A DNA stretch of 64,000 nucleotides, from assembly GCF_018131005.1 (NCBI RefSeq), contig NZ_JAFCJK010000006.1, positions 124,001 through 188,000 on the forward strand, given 5' to 3'. Below the pieces are notes generated by a model that did not search any database, was not told where the DNA came from, and saw nothing but the letters and a program-made list of their open reading frames with translations. Of this stretch, positions 7,436-16,352 are shown piece after piece. The stretch is from Bradyrhizobium lablabi. GTDB taxonomy: Bacteria; Pseudomonadota; Alphaproteobacteria; Rhizobiales; Xanthobacteraceae. Each line of letters opens with the position of its first letter. Within the stretch, counting starts at the first letter, position 1. The position numbers were made by a program, and so were the translations under genes.

Positions 7436-9277
7436 TCAGTAGACCCGCGCCTTCGGCGGGATGTACTGCACGTCATTGGTCATCGTGTAGCTGTGCACCG
7501 GACGGTAGTCGATCGCGGTCTTTCCACTCGGATCGATCCATGCCAGCGTGTGCTTCATCCAGTTCTTGTCGTCGCGCGCGGCGAAATCCTCGCGGGCATG
7601 CGCGCCGCGGCTTTCGGTGCGGTTTGCGGCCGAATCCATCGTCACGACCGCCTGCACGATCAGATTGTCGAATTCGAGCGTCTCGATGAGATCGGAGTTC
7701 CACACCAGCGAGCGATCCGAGACAGAGACGTCGGTGACGCCGCCATACACCTTGTGGATCAGGTTCTGCCCTTCCTGCAGCAGGTCGCCGGTGCGGAATA
7801 CCGCGCAATTGTTTTGCATCACATGCTGCATGCTGTCGCGAAGCTTCGCGGTCGGCGTGCCGCCGGATGCATGGCGGAAGTGATCTAGCCGTTCGAGCGC
7901 GCGGTCGGCCGAATCCTTCGGCAGTTCCGGCTGCTTGGCGTTCGCGGTCAGCTTCTCGGCGCAGCGCAGCGCCGCCGCGCGGCCGAACACCACGAGATCG
8001 ATCAGCGAGTTGGAGCCGAGACGGTTGGCGCCGTGCACGGACACGCAGGCCGCTTCGCCGATTGCCATCAGGCCCGGCACCACCGAATTGTCGTCGCCGT
8101 TGCGCTTGGTCAATACCTCCGCGTGGTAGTTCGTGGCGATGCCGCCCATGTTGTAGTGCACGGTCGGCAGGATCGGGATCGGCTCGCGGGTGACGTCGAC
8201 ATTGGCGAAGATCTTCGCCGATTCGGAAATGCCGGGCAGCCGCTCGTGCAGCACCTTCGGATCGAGGTGATCGAGGTGCAGGAAGATGTGATCCTTCTTC
8301 TTGCCGACGCCGCGGCCTTCGCGGATCTCGATCGTCATCGCGCGCGAAACGACGTCGCGTGAAGCGAGGTCCTTGGCCGAGGGCGCGTAGCGCTCCATGA
8401 AGCGCTCGCCCTCGGAATTGACGAGATAACCGCCTTCGCCGCGCGCGCCTTCGGTGACGAGGCAGCCCGACCCGTATATGCCGGTCGGATGGAACTGCAC
8501 GAACTCCATGTCCTGGAGCGGCAGGCCGGCGCGCAGCACCATGCCGCCACCGTCACCGGTGCAGGTGTGCGCCGAAGTGCAGGAGGCATAGGCGCGGCCA
8601 TAGCCGCCGGTCGCCAGAATCGTGGTCTGCGCGCGGAAACGATGCAGCGTTCCGTCATCGAGCCTGAGCGCGACCACGCCACGGCAGACACCCTGATCGT
8701 CCATGATCAGGTCGATGGCGAAGAACTCGATGAAGAATTCCGCGGCATGGCGCAGCGACTGGCCGTACATCGTGTGCAGCATGGCATGGCCGGTGCGATC
8801 GGCGGCGGCGCAGGTGCGCTGCGCCTGGCTCTTGCCGTAGTCGATCGTCATGCCGCCGAACGGGCGCTGATAGATCTTGCCGTCCTCGGTGCGCGAGAAC
8901 GGCACGCCCCAATGCTCGAGCTCGTAGACCGCATCGGGCGCATTGCGCACCATGTATTCGATCGCGTCCTGATCGCCGAGCCAGTCCGACCCTTTCACGG
9001 TGTCGTACATATGCCAGCGCCAGTCGTCCGGATGCATGTTGCCGAGCGAGGCCGAGATGCCGCCCTGCGCCGCGACGGTGTGCGAGCGGGTCGGAAACAC
9101 CTTGGTGATGCAGGCGGTGCGCAGGCCGGCCTCCGAGCAGCCGACCACCGCGCGCAGGCCCGCGCCGCCGGCGCCGACCACGACGACATCAAAGGTGTGG
9201 TCCTGGATTGGGTATGCCTTGCCGTTCGTGGACGGGCCACCGCCGTTTGTGGCCTTGCCGTTACCTTCACCGGCCAT
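7436..9277 (-). CDS. sdhA: succinate dehydrogenase flavoprotein subunit
   Basis: SdhA oxidises succinate to fumarate, linking the TCA cycle to respiration. The 613-residue protein shows the FAD fold GAGGAG (35-40), the flavin-attaching His66 in RSHTVAAQGG, and catalytic-region signatures such as FHPTGIYGSG and VHGANRLGSNSL. About 20 residues rich in Gly, Asn and Lys precede the Rossmann fold, a low-complexity extension absent from E. coli SdhA. It lies three bases after sdhD and 19 before sdhB, so it is part of one operon. Confidence 0.98.
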   Translation of the reverse strand: MAGEGNGKATNGGGPSTNGKAYPIQDHTFDVVVVGAGGAGLRAVVGCSEAGLRTACITKVFPTRSHTVAAQGGISASLGNMHPDDWRWHMYDTVKGSDWLGDQDAIEYMVRNAPDAVYELEHWGVPFSRTEDGKIYQRPFGGMTIDYGKSQAQRTCAAADRTGHAMLHTMYGQSLRHAAEFFIEFFAIDLIMDDQGVCRGVVALRLDDGTLHRFRAQTTILATGGYGRAYASCTSAHTCTGDGGGMVLRAGLPLQDMEFVQFHPTGIYGSGCLVTEGARGEGGYLVNSEGERFMERYAPSAKDLASRDVVSRAMTIEIREGRGVGKKKDHIFLHLDHLDPKVLHERLPGISESAKIFANVDVTREPIPILPTVHYNMGGIATNYHAEVLTKRNGDDNSVVPGLMAIGEAACVSVHGANRLGSNSLIDLVVFGRAAALRCAEKLTANAKQPELPKDSADRALERLDHFRHASGGTPTAKLRDSMQHVMQNNCAVFRTGDLLQEGQNLIHKVYGGVTDVSVSDRSLVWNSDLIETLEFDNLIVQAVVTMDSAANRTESRGAHAREDFAARDDKNWMKHTLAWIDPSGKTAIDYRPVHSYTMTNDVQYIPPKARVY

Positions 9278-9280
9278 GGG

Positions 9281-9673
9281 TCATACTCCCGACGACAATT
9301 TAAGGATTGCGTAGATCGAGGCCGTCGCCACCGCAAAACAGAAGAAATTGTTGGCCATGATGCTGGCGAGTTTCAGCTTCTCATGATGCACATAGTCTTC
9401 AATCACGACCTGCATGCCGATCTTCATGTGCCAGGTGCTGGCGACGATGAAAAGCAGGAGAATGATGGCGATCGGCAGTGAGCCGAGGATCTGCGCCGCA
9501 CCGGCCTGGTTGCGGCCGAGCAGCATGATCACGACGACGATCACAGGCACGATCAGCAGCACCATGGCAGCCGCGGTGAGGCGCTGGCGCCAGAAGTCGG
9601 ACGTGCCGCTATGCGAGGCGCCGAGACTGCGGACGCGCGCCAGCGGCGTGCGCATCGACGAAGGACCGCTCAT
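9281..9673 (-). CDS. sdhD: succinate dehydrogenase membrane anchor subunit
   Basis: A 130-residue protein starting MSGPSSMRTPLARVRSLG at ATG 9673, overlapping the sdhC stop by four bases (ATGA). Three hydrophobic stretches are visible: MVLLIVPVIVVVIMLL, the segment around PIAIILLLFIVASTWHMKIG, and FFCFAVATASIYAILKL. The His in TWHMKIGMQVVIEDY lies where the family often has a heme or quinone residue. With SdhC it anchors SdhAB and forms the quinone site. A much longer frame running upstream overlaps sdhC and is not real. Confidence 0.95.
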   Translation of the reverse strand: MSGPSSMRTPLARVRSLGASHSGTSDFWRQRLTAAAMVLLIVPVIVVVIMLLGRNQAGAAQILGSLPIAIILLLFIVASTWHMKIGMQVVIEDYVHHEKLKLASIMANNFFCFAVATASIYAILKLSSGV

Positions 9674-10068
9674 CGTCCACCCCCGACCGCGTAGGCGATG
9701 ATCCAGACCAGCACGGTCAGCGAGATGCCCGCAACCAGCGCACCCCAACTCAACGCTTCGCGCTCGTTGGCCTTGAAGCCGTAGCCGAGGTCCCAGACGA
9801 GATGCCTGATCCCGCTGAACAGATGATGCATGAGGGACCATGTGTAGCCGAACACGATCAGCTTGCCGATGAAGCTGCCGGTGAAGGCCTGGACGTTGGC
9901 GTAGGCGGTGGGGCCGGATGCGGCCGCGATCAACCACCAGGCGAGCAGAAGCGTACCAAAATAGAGGGCTATCCCTGTGGCGCGGTGGACGATCGACAGC
10001 GCCATCGTCAAGGTCCAGCGATAGGTTTGTATATGGGGCGAAAGCGGTCGTTCGATCCTGGCGGTCAT
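9670..10068 (-). CDS. sdhC: succinate dehydrogenase cytochrome b556 subunit
   Basis: The 132-residue first gene of the sdh operon. It has the family N-terminus RPLSPHIQTYRW, SIVHRATG near 25-32, and HHLFSGIRHLVWD near 81-93, which contains the heme-binding His. Three membrane segments are evident. It forms the membrane part of complex II with SdhD and overlaps it by four bases. The 223 bases upstream, to the end of the LysR gene, should hold the operon promoter; I could not pick it out with confidence. Confidence 0.96.
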   Translation of the reverse strand: MTARIERPLSPHIQTYRWTLTMALSIVHRATGIALYFGTLLLAWWLIAAASGPTAYANVQAFTGSFIGKLIVFGYTWSLMHHLFSGIRHLVWDLGYGFKANEREALSWGALVAGISLTVLVWIIAYAVGGGR

Positions 10069-10291
10069 TCGGCGGCTTTATGTTGTGTGGGACCGCGGCT
10101 GGGCCCATTGGGAACGCGGTAGATTGATTCTATTTACGTAGTCGAATCACTCCGCGCAACGGCCAAATCACGGTCAACCGAACTTGAATTCATTGCTACA
10201 ACGCTGTGAAGCGCAATCGATCAATAGGTTGGTATACCACAGAGACGCGAGAGGCGCGATGTGCCGAAGAAATGAATAATAAATATTTGCT

Positions 10292-11224
10292 TTAGGAATC
10301 GGTGTCTGATCCGGACGATTGCGCACCGAACGGATTGATGACGCGCCACCGCTCGACGAGATAATCGACAAAAGCCCTGATCTTTGGCGATGCCAGCCGG
10401 GAGGGCTGGAAGATCAGATTGAGCGGTGTCGGTGATGGCTCGTAATCCGCGAGGAGACATCGCAGACGTCCAGTGGCGAGATCTCCCTCAACCTGCCATG
10501 ACGGCACGCGGACGATGCCCGCGCCTTCCTTCGCCGCTCCCACCAGCGCATCGAGGCTATTCATCCAGAGCCGACCGGTTATGCGGATTTTGCGGCCCGC
10601 CTTCGTGTCGTCGGCGAAGCGCCATTCGGCGCGGCCGGGCGTGTCCGAGAATACCAAGCAGTCGTGCGCGGCGAGATCATGCGGCGTATCTGGCACGCCG
10701 CGACGTGCCAGATAGTCGGGCGATGCACAGACGATCATGCGCAGATCGGCGAGCCTGCGTGCGACCAATTGCGAATCGCGTAAGCGGCCAACGCGAAGCG
10801 CCAGATGGATGTCTTCCTCGACCATGTCGACGGGCCGGTCGACCAGCAGCAGTTCGACTGAAAGCGCCGGATAGCGGCGCAGAAATTCGGCGAGCAATGG
10901 TGCGATCACGAGCCGTCCCATCAGGCTTGGTGAACTGACCCGGATCCGTCCCGATGGCTGGTGTCGGTCGCGCGACAGTGCTGCTTCGACTTCCTTGACC
11001 TCGCCGAGGATCAATTTTGCACGCTCATAGAGCAGCCGGCCGTCGTCGGTCAGCGCAAGCTGACGCGTGGTGCGCAACAGCAGGCGCGTTCCGAAGTGCT
11101 CCTCCAGCGCCGAGATCTGGCGGCTGACCGAGGTCAGCGAACTCGAGAGCGATCGTGCCGCCGCCGACAGGCTGCCGGTATCCACCGCCCGGACAAAGGT
11201 CGCCATCGCCGCAAGCTGGTCCAA
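10292..11224 (-). CDS. LysR-family transcriptional regulator
   Basis: A 310-residue LysR protein. The N-terminal winged helix runs through MDQLAAMATFVRAVDTGSLS and LSSSLTSVSRQISALEEHFG (about 1-60); a periplasmic-binding-like effector domain follows (about 90-295). The start is a TTG at 11224 with GAAGGA well placed upstream; the usual family N-terminus MDQL supports it. It is divergent from a TauE/SafE permease with 135 bases between, the classic arrangement for a LysR protein controlling its neighbour. The effector is unknown. Its 3' end faces the sdh promoter region. Confidence 0.92.
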   Translation of the reverse strand: MDQLAAMATFVRAVDTGSLSAAARSLSSSLTSVSRQISALEEHFGTRLLLRTTRQLALTDDGRLLYERAKLILGEVKEVEAALSRDRHQPSGRIRVSSPSLMGRLVIAPLLAEFLRRYPALSVELLLVDRPVDMVEEDIHLALRVGRLRDSQLVARRLADLRMIVCASPDYLARRGVPDTPHDLAAHDCLVFSDTPGRAEWRFADDTKAGRKIRITGRLWMNSLDALVGAAKEGAGIVRVPSWQVEGDLATGRLRCLLADYEPSPTPLNLIFQPSRLASPKIRAFVDYLVERWRVINPFGAQSSGSDTDS

Positions 11225-11359
11225 GTTTCATCCTTCCGCGTTTCGCAAGAGAGCCTGCCGAGCAGGCTGGATACTCCCGGATTTCAGGAAGGGCTAGGTT
11301 AGCGGCCGTTGGGCTTGCTTTGCGGTGGTTGCAGGCCGTAAACGCTGACACGCAAGGAC

Positions 11360-12220
11360 ATGATGGCCGGCCTCGACCCCAAAGAACTTCTTGAACTCGC
11401 GCTATTGCTGATCGCGGTCGGCGGCCTGTCCGGATTTCTCGCCGGACTGTTCGGCATTGGCGGCGGTGCGATCCTGGTGCCGGTGTTTTACGAATGCTTC
11501 CGTCTCGCCGGCGTGCCGCTCGAGGTGCGGATGCCGCTCTGCATCGGGACCTCGCTCGCCATCATCATCCCGACCTCGTTGAGCTCGTTCCGCGCTCACT
11601 ATCTGAGGGGCGCAGTCGACATGACCATCCTCAGGCGGTGGTGGCTACCGATCCTGATTGGTGTCGTGGCCGGCAGCGTCACCGCGCGTTTCGCGCCGGA
11701 ACGGCTGTTCAAGATCGTGTTCGTGATGGTGGCGTGGTCGGCCGCGGCGCGGCTGCTGCTGGCGCGGGACACCTGGAAGCTCGGCGACGACGTGCCGAAA
11801 GGCTTCCTGATGCGGATCTACGGCTTCTTCGTCGGCCTCCTGTCGACACTGATGGGGATCGGCGGCGGCCTGTTTGCAAACCTCCTGATGACGTTCTACG
11901 GCCGGCCGATCCACCAGGCGGTCGCAACCTCGTCGGCGCTTGCGGTGCTGATCTCGATCCCCGGCGCGCTCGGATATGTCTATGCCGGCTGGCCCGCCGC
12001 CGCGCGCTTCCCCGAAGTCGCCGCTCTCCAATTGCCGTTTGCGCTCGGCTACGTCTCGTTGATCGGCGCGCTCCTGGTGATGCCGACGACGCTGGTCACG
12101 GCGCCGCTCGGGGTGAGGGTAGCACACGCGCTCTCAAAACGGGCCCTGGAGATGGCGTTCGGCGCCTACCTCTTCATCGTCGGCGGCCGGTTCGTCATAA
12201 GTCTGCTTGGCGGACATTAA
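11360..12220 (+). CDS. TauE/SafE family membrane permease
   Basis: A 286-residue membrane protein with about eight hydrophobic segments and the duplicated TauE/SafE signature: GFLAGLFGIGGGAILVP near 25-42 and GLLSTLMGIGGGLFANL in the second half. Family members export or import small organic anions such as sulfite, sulfoacetate or sulfonates. The substrate cannot be told from sequence. Two in-frame ATGs stand at 11360 and 11363, the second better spaced from AAGGA. The divergent LysR gene probably regulates it. Confidence 0.9.
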   Translation: MMAGLDPKELLELALLLIAVGGLSGFLAGLFGIGGGAILVPVFYECFRLAGVPLEVRMPLCIGTSLAIIIPTSLSSFRAHYLRGAVDMTILRRWWLPILIGVVAGSVTARFAPERLFKIVFVMVAWSAAARLLLARDTWKLGDDVPKGFLMRIYGFFVGLLSTLMGIGGGLFANLLMTFYGRPIHQAVATSSALAVLISIPGALGYVYAGWPAAARFPEVAALQLPFALGYVSLIGALLVMPTTLVTAPLGVRVAHALSKRALEMAFGAYLFIVGGRFVISLLGGH

Positions 12221-12259
12221 CGGACCCGGAGCCGGGAGACCGACGTGAGAGCCTCGAAC

Positions 12260-12754
12260 CTAGTGCATGGCCTGGATCTTCAATCTGACCTCGCTGTGGC
12301 GCCACTTGCGGAGGTCGCCTTGACCTTCGAGTCGGTCGGCTTCAACCAAGGCTTGAATGCGTGCGGCGAAGATTTCGTCAGGATTCTTCAGGCCGAGCTC
12401 TTCGCCCCGCTCGATCGCCCCTGAGATGATGAGAGCCATCTTGCGCCATCCAGGCAACATGACCGACAAGATGATCTCATCGATCTGAGCCTCCGATACC
12501 GACGGCGGAAGCTGAACCTGATCCCACCGGAGCGAGCTGCTGATTTCCGGAAACTCCTCGAAGGGGACAAGATCGGGAAACCGGTCAAAGATCGTTCGGA
12601 GCAGTTTGGAGTTGAGCTTGATGATCATCGCCTTGAGAGAGGCGGCGTCCTTGTCCTGATCCGCAAGCAAATCCAGTGCCGCTCGCGCTTCGTCAAGTTC
12701 GACGGCTGCCTCGAGCAGATACTCGAGAATTTCTTCCGATTGGTCTTGGTCCAC
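12260..12754 (-). CDS. hypothetical protein with DUF3658-like C-terminus
   Basis: A 164-residue acidic protein, GTG start with GGGGGAA upstream. The N-terminal 45 residues are Glu/Asp/Leu-rich helix. The C-terminal third, PGWRKMALIISGAIERGEE followed by DEIFAARIQALVEADRLEGQGDL and HSEVRLK, matches the pattern I remember for DUF3658-type domains (RI.ALVE.G.LE.QGD then R.SEVRL). No enzymatic motif is seen. It stands between the permease gene and matB, 27 bases from the matB stop and in the same direction as matB. Function unknown. Confidence 0.75.
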   Translation of the reverse strand: MDQDQSEEILEYLLEAAVELDEARAALDLLADQDKDAASLKAMIIKLNSKLLRTIFDRFPDLVPFEEFPEISSSLRWDQVQLPPSVSEAQIDEIILSVMLPGWRKMALIISGAIERGEELGLKNPDEIFAARIQALVEADRLEGQGDLRKWRHSEVRLKIQAMH

Positions 12755-12781
12755 ACATTCCCCCGGACGGCTACGCGCTTG

Positions 12782-14311
12782 CTACCCCTTCGTGTAAGTA
12801 TCCCTATACGTATCCCGCAAGATGTTCTTCTGAACCTTGCCCATGGCGTTGCGCGGCAGTTCATCGACAACGAAGACACGCTTGGGCATCTTGAATTTCG
12901 CGAGCCGCCCGTCGAGCGCCTTCAGCACCGAAGCCTCGCTGACCTCAGCGCCCTTGTTGCAGACCAGCACGGCAGTGACGCCCTCGCCGAAATCGGCATG
13001 CGGCACACCGATCACGGCGGATTCGATCACGCCCGGCATGGCGTCGATCTCGCTTTCGATCTCTTTCGGGTAGACGTTGAAGCCGCCCGAGATCACAAGG
13101 TCCTTGCCGCGGCCGAGGATGTGGACGTAGCCCTTGCTGTCGATCTTGCCGAGATCGCCGGTGACGAAGAAGCCGTCACCGCGGAATTCGGCTTTTGTCT
13201 TTTCAGGCATCCGCCAATAGCCCTTGAACACGTTGGGGCCCTTCACCTCGATCATGCCGATCGTCTCGGGCGCAAGCTGCTTGCCGGTTTCAGGGTCGGT
13301 GACGCGCACTGAGACGCCGGGCAGGGGAAAGCCGACCGCGCCGGGCACCCGTTCGCCGTCGTATGGATTGGAGGTGTTCATGTTGGTTTCGGTCATGCCG
13401 TAGCGCTCGAGCACGGCGTGGCCGGTACGCGCCGACCATTCGCGATGGGTGTCGGCGAGTAGCGGCGCCGAGCCCGATATGAACAGTCGCATATGCTTCG
13501 TCGCTTCCTTGTTCAGCCCGGGATTCTGCAAGAGGCGCGTGTAGAAGGTCGGCACGCCCATCATCACGGTTGCCCGCGCCATCAGCTTCAGGATCAGATC
13601 CGGATCGAATTTCGGCAGGAAGATCATCGAGGCGCGCGCGAACAGCGTGACGTTGCTCGCCACGAACAGGCCATGGGTATGGTAGATCGGCAGCGCGTGG
13701 ATCAGCACGTCCCTGTCGGTGAAGCGCCAGTATCCGACGAGCGAGAGCGAGTTCGACGCGAGATTGTCATGGGAGAGCATCGCGCCCTTGGAGCGGCCGG
13801 TGGTGCCTGATGTGTAGAGGATCGCGGCGAGGTCGTCATTGCCGCGCGGAACCGTCGCGAACTCCTTGCTCGCCTTGCCGGCTGCTTCCGTCAAAGAGCC
13901 CCTGCCGCTGGCGTCGAGTGTTGCGACCTTTGCGTTCACCTTGGCGGCGATCGCCTTGATGCCTTCCAGCTTTGAGGGATCGCAGACCACCAGCGACGGC
14001 TCTGCGTCGGTGATGAAGTAGTCGAGCTCATTGAGCGTGTAGGCGGTGTTGAGCGGCAGATAGACGGCGCCCGCGCGCACGGTCGCAAGATAGAGCACCA
14101 GGCCCTCGACCGATTTCTCCGTCTGCGCCGCGACGCGGTCGCCCGGCTTGACGCCGCGCTCGACCAGCACATTCGCTATCTGTCCGGCACGCGCGATCAG
14201 GTCGCCATAGGTAATGCGGCTGCCGTCGGGCTGCTCGATCGCAAGCCGCGAAGGGTCGTCGAGGGCGTCGAACAGGCGGGAAAACAGGTTGGCGTTGGCA
14301 GTCGTGTTCAT
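12782..14311 (-). CDS. matB: malonyl-CoA synthetase (acyl-CoA ligase family)
   Basis: An AMP-forming ligase that activates malonate with ATP and CoA. The 509-residue length matches MatB. Seen: the P-loop YTSGTTGRSKGA (166-177), RYGMTETNM near 300, GYWRMPEKT near 365, TGDLGKID and the C-terminal PRNAMGKVQKN with the catalytic Lys. RYGMTETNM and the overall sequence resemble rhizobial MatB, so malonate is the most likely substrate, but a short-chain acid cannot be excluded. It is divergent from an SDR gene across two palindromic elements. MatB supports malonate use and malonyl-CoA supply in rhizobia. Confidence 0.88.
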   Translation of the reverse strand: MNTTANANLFSRLFDALDDPSRLAIEQPDGSRITYGDLIARAGQIANVLVERGVKPGDRVAAQTEKSVEGLVLYLATVRAGAVYLPLNTAYTLNELDYFITDAEPSLVVCDPSKLEGIKAIAAKVNAKVATLDASGRGSLTEAAGKASKEFATVPRGNDDLAAILYTSGTTGRSKGAMLSHDNLASNSLSLVGYWRFTDRDVLIHALPIYHTHGLFVASNVTLFARASMIFLPKFDPDLILKLMARATVMMGVPTFYTRLLQNPGLNKEATKHMRLFISGSAPLLADTHREWSARTGHAVLERYGMTETNMNTSNPYDGERVPGAVGFPLPGVSVRVTDPETGKQLAPETIGMIEVKGPNVFKGYWRMPEKTKAEFRGDGFFVTGDLGKIDSKGYVHILGRGKDLVISGGFNVYPKEIESEIDAMPGVIESAVIGVPHADFGEGVTAVLVCNKGAEVSEASVLKALDGRLAKFKMPKRVFVVDELPRNAMGKVQKNILRDTYRDTYTKG

Positions 14312-14347
14312 GCAACATCCCCTAAGGGGCGGAAAAGCCGGGAAACA

Positions 14348-14425
14348 CTAGTGCCGCCGATTTGAAGTTCCTAGACCGGGCGCCGCGAGTCCTAGTAGGA
14401 ACTTCAAATCGATAAGCGGCACTAG
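14348..14425. repeat. imperfect long inverted repeat, CTAG-bordered
   Basis: CTAGTGCCGCCGATTTGAAG begins at 14348 and continues to CTAG at 14374. The opposite arm at 14392-14425 is its complement with small insertions (TTAT, CT). Both arms carry TTTGAAGTTCCT. The loop is about 17 bases. It lies between the divergent matB and SDR genes. I recognise the style as a Bradyrhizobiaceae intergenic repeat, from memory only. Confidence 0.8.
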
Positions 14426-14454
14426 AATGATTGAGCTTGCTGGCGCCCCGTAAG

Positions 14455-14505
14455 CTTCCGAAGTTCGTGTCGGTGTCTGCCGCGGCGGAGCACGAACTTC
14501 GGAAG
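14455..14505. repeat. 15-bp perfect inverted repeat
   Basis: CTTCCGAAGTTCGTG at 14455-14469 is exactly complemented by CACGAACTTCGGAAG at 14491-14505, with a 21-base GC-rich loop. It stands 57 bases upstream of the SDR start and could act as a transcript hairpin, a protein site or a mobile repeat unit. It follows the other palindrome by only 30 bases. Confidence 0.8.
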
Positions 14506-14561
14506 GGCACCAGCTCTGGATTAGCAAAAACGCCCTTCGGAAAGCAACGGAGACAGTTTGC

Positions 14562-15323
14562 ATGACAAATCACGGGAAACGCGTGGCCTGGGTGACCGGC
14601 GGGGGCAGCGGAATTGGCGAGTCCGGGGCGGAATTTCTGGCGGCGGACGGCTGGACGGTGGTGGTCTCCGGCCGCCGCAAGGAAGAACTCGATCGCGTGG
14701 TGGCCAACATCACGAAGAAGGGCGGCAAGGCGGAAGCGAGGGCGCTCGACGTTAGCAACAAGGTCGATGTCGGCAAGGCCGCCGATGGGATCGTCGCCGG
14801 GCACGGCCGGATCGACCTTCTGGTCAACAGCGCCGGCATCAACGTGCCGAAGCGAAGCTGGGCCGACATGGAACTGGAGGGCTGGGACAAGCTCGTCGAG
14901 GTCAATCTCAACGGAGTGCTCTATTGCATTCGCGCGGTGCTGCCGACCATGCGCAAGCAGAAGGATGGCTGCATCATCAATGTGGCCTCCTGGGCCGGAC
15001 GTCATGTGTCGAAAATGCCGGGACCGGCCTACACCACGACCAAGCATGCGGTGCTGGCGCTGACCCATTCCTTCAACATGGATGAATGCGTCAATGGCTT
15101 GCGCGCCTGCTGCCTGTCGCCAGGCGAGGTCGCAACGCCGATCCTGAAGCTGCGGCCGGTGGTGCCAAGCGCGGAGGAGCAGGCCAAGATGCTGCAGCCC
15201 GAGGATTGCGGTCGCACCATCGCTTTCGTCGCCAGCATGCCGTCGCGGGTCTGCATCAACGAGATCCTGATCAGCCCGACGCACAACCGCGGCTTCATCC
15301 AGACACCGGCGAGCCGCGATTAG
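14562..15323 (+). CDS. short-chain dehydrogenase/reductase
   Basis: A classical SDR of 253 residues using NAD(P)H. It has TGGGSGIG (12-19) for the cofactor, NSAG (89-92), Ser143 in VASWAG, and Tyr157/Lys161 in YTTTK, the catalytic set. SGRRKEE after the second strand, with basic residues, favours NADP(H). The glycine motif continues IGESGAEFL. The substrate is unknown. It is divergent from matB across two palindromes; a shared pathway is possible but not shown. Confidence 0.92.
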   Translation: MTNHGKRVAWVTGGGSGIGESGAEFLAADGWTVVVSGRRKEELDRVVANITKKGGKAEARALDVSNKVDVGKAADGIVAGHGRIDLLVNSAGINVPKRSWADMELEGWDKLVEVNLNGVLYCIRAVLPTMRKQKDGCIINVASWAGRHVSKMPGPAYTTTKHAVLALTHSFNMDECVNGLRACCLSPGEVATPILKLRPVVPSAEEQAKMLQPEDCGRTIAFVASMPSRVCINEILISPTHNRGFIQTPASRD

Positions 15324-15346
15324 TTGAAGGCCCTCAAACGGCGGTC

Positions 15347-15441
15347 CCTGCGAAAGCAGGGGCCGCTCGTCGTTGCCGGGGCTTGGGCCGAGCTTGCTTC
15401 AAAACCCATATCGGTGGTCATCGGGTCTCTGCTTTCGCAGG
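15347..15441. repeat. intergenic inverted repeat (CCTGCGAAAGCAG type)
   Basis: CCTGCGAAAGCAG at 15347-15359 and its exact complement CTGCTTTCGCAGG at 15429-15441 enclose about 70 bases. The unit fills much of the gap between the SDR gene and the fasciclin gene. The CCTGCGAAAGCAGG core is a repeat style I remember from Bradyrhizobium intergenic DNA. The rest of the gap (15442-15621) shows no gene and should contain the fasciclin promoter. Confidence 0.75.
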
Positions 15442-15621
15442 CACGCACGGCCAATTCCAAAAATAGTTTCGCGCATCACGATAAATTATCCGGCGAAACC
15501 GCCCGGAAGACCTCCCGTAGTTCGGCCAACGACGACGCACCACCCGCAAATCCGCGCCGTTGTTGCCCCTTCACGACAGGCGAAGTTCCGCCCGTCAACT
15601 CACTCATCGGGAGATGAAACC

Positions 15622-16176
15622 ATGTCGAAGCGTATTGCCTATCTCGCCGCCGCTGCGCTCAGCGCGCTTGCCGTCACCGCCACGATTGCCGCGCCTGCCC
15701 GCGCCGCAGAGAAGACCGTGATGGTCGGCGGCGCCGCGATGTTCCCGTCCAAGAACATCATTCAGAACGCCGTCAATTCGAAGGATCACACCACCCTGGT
15801 TGCCGCGGTGAAGGCCGCGGGTCTGGTCAACACGCTGGAAAGCAAGGGGCCGTTCACGGTGTTCGCGCCGACCAACACCGCGTTCGGCAAGCTGCCGGCC
15901 GGAACCGTCGACAGTCTCGTGAAGCCCGAGAACAAGGCGACGCTGACCAAGATCCTCACCTACCATGTGGTGCCCGGCAAGCTGGAGGCATCCGACCTTG
16001 CCGACGGCAAGAAACTGAGGACGGTCGAAGGCGAGGAACTTACCGTGAAGAAGCAGGACGGCAAGGTCTGGATCGTCGATGCCAAGGGCGGCGCCTCCAT
16101 GGTGACGATCTCGAACGTCAACCAATCCAACGGCGTCATCCATGTGATCGATACCGTGCTGATGCCGGCGACGTAA
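15622..16176 (+). CDS. secreted fasciclin (FAS1) domain protein
   Basis: A 184-residue protein starting MSKRIAYLAAAALSALAVTA at ATG 15622 with GGGAG upstream. The signal peptide ends at about ARAAE (residue 29). One FAS1 domain follows: DHTTLVAAVKAAGLV, the H1 motif GPFTVFAPTNTAFGKLP, LTKILTYHVVPG, and the C-terminal H2 motif NGVIHVIDTVLMP. FAS1 proteins are periplasmic or surface adhesion-type domains; rhizobial relatives are secreted and have been linked to symbiosis. A strong terminator follows, so it is probably monocistronic. No active site is expected. Confidence 0.93.
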   Translation: MSKRIAYLAAAALSALAVTATIAAPARAAEKTVMVGGAAMFPSKNIIQNAVNSKDHTTLVAAVKAAGLVNTLESKGPFTVFAPTNTAFGKLPAGTVDSLVKPENKATLTKILTYHVVPGKLEASDLADGKKLRTVEGEELTVKKQDGKVWIVDAKGGASMVTISNVNQSNGVIHVIDTVLMPAT

Positions 16177-16219
16177 CACCGCACCTCCCTGTTTAGTCCC
16201 CGACAGGACGTGCAAAACA

Positions 16220-16250
16220 GCGAGCCGGGGGCTGCCCGGCTCGCATTTTT
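16220..16250 (+). terminator. rho-independent terminator after the fasciclin gene
   Basis: GCGAGCCGGG (16220-16229) and CCCGGCTCGC (16235-16244) form a perfect 10-bp stem with a five-base loop, followed by ATTTTT. It lies 44 bases after the stop codon. Confidence 0.92.
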
Positions 16251-16352
16251 GTGACCGCAACGGTAATGCAATCGACTGATAGCGTGCCATGCAGTAACGC
16301 TTCCGCAGTTCCCCGCGTATATGTCACTAACGACCTAGATGAGAGAAATCCT

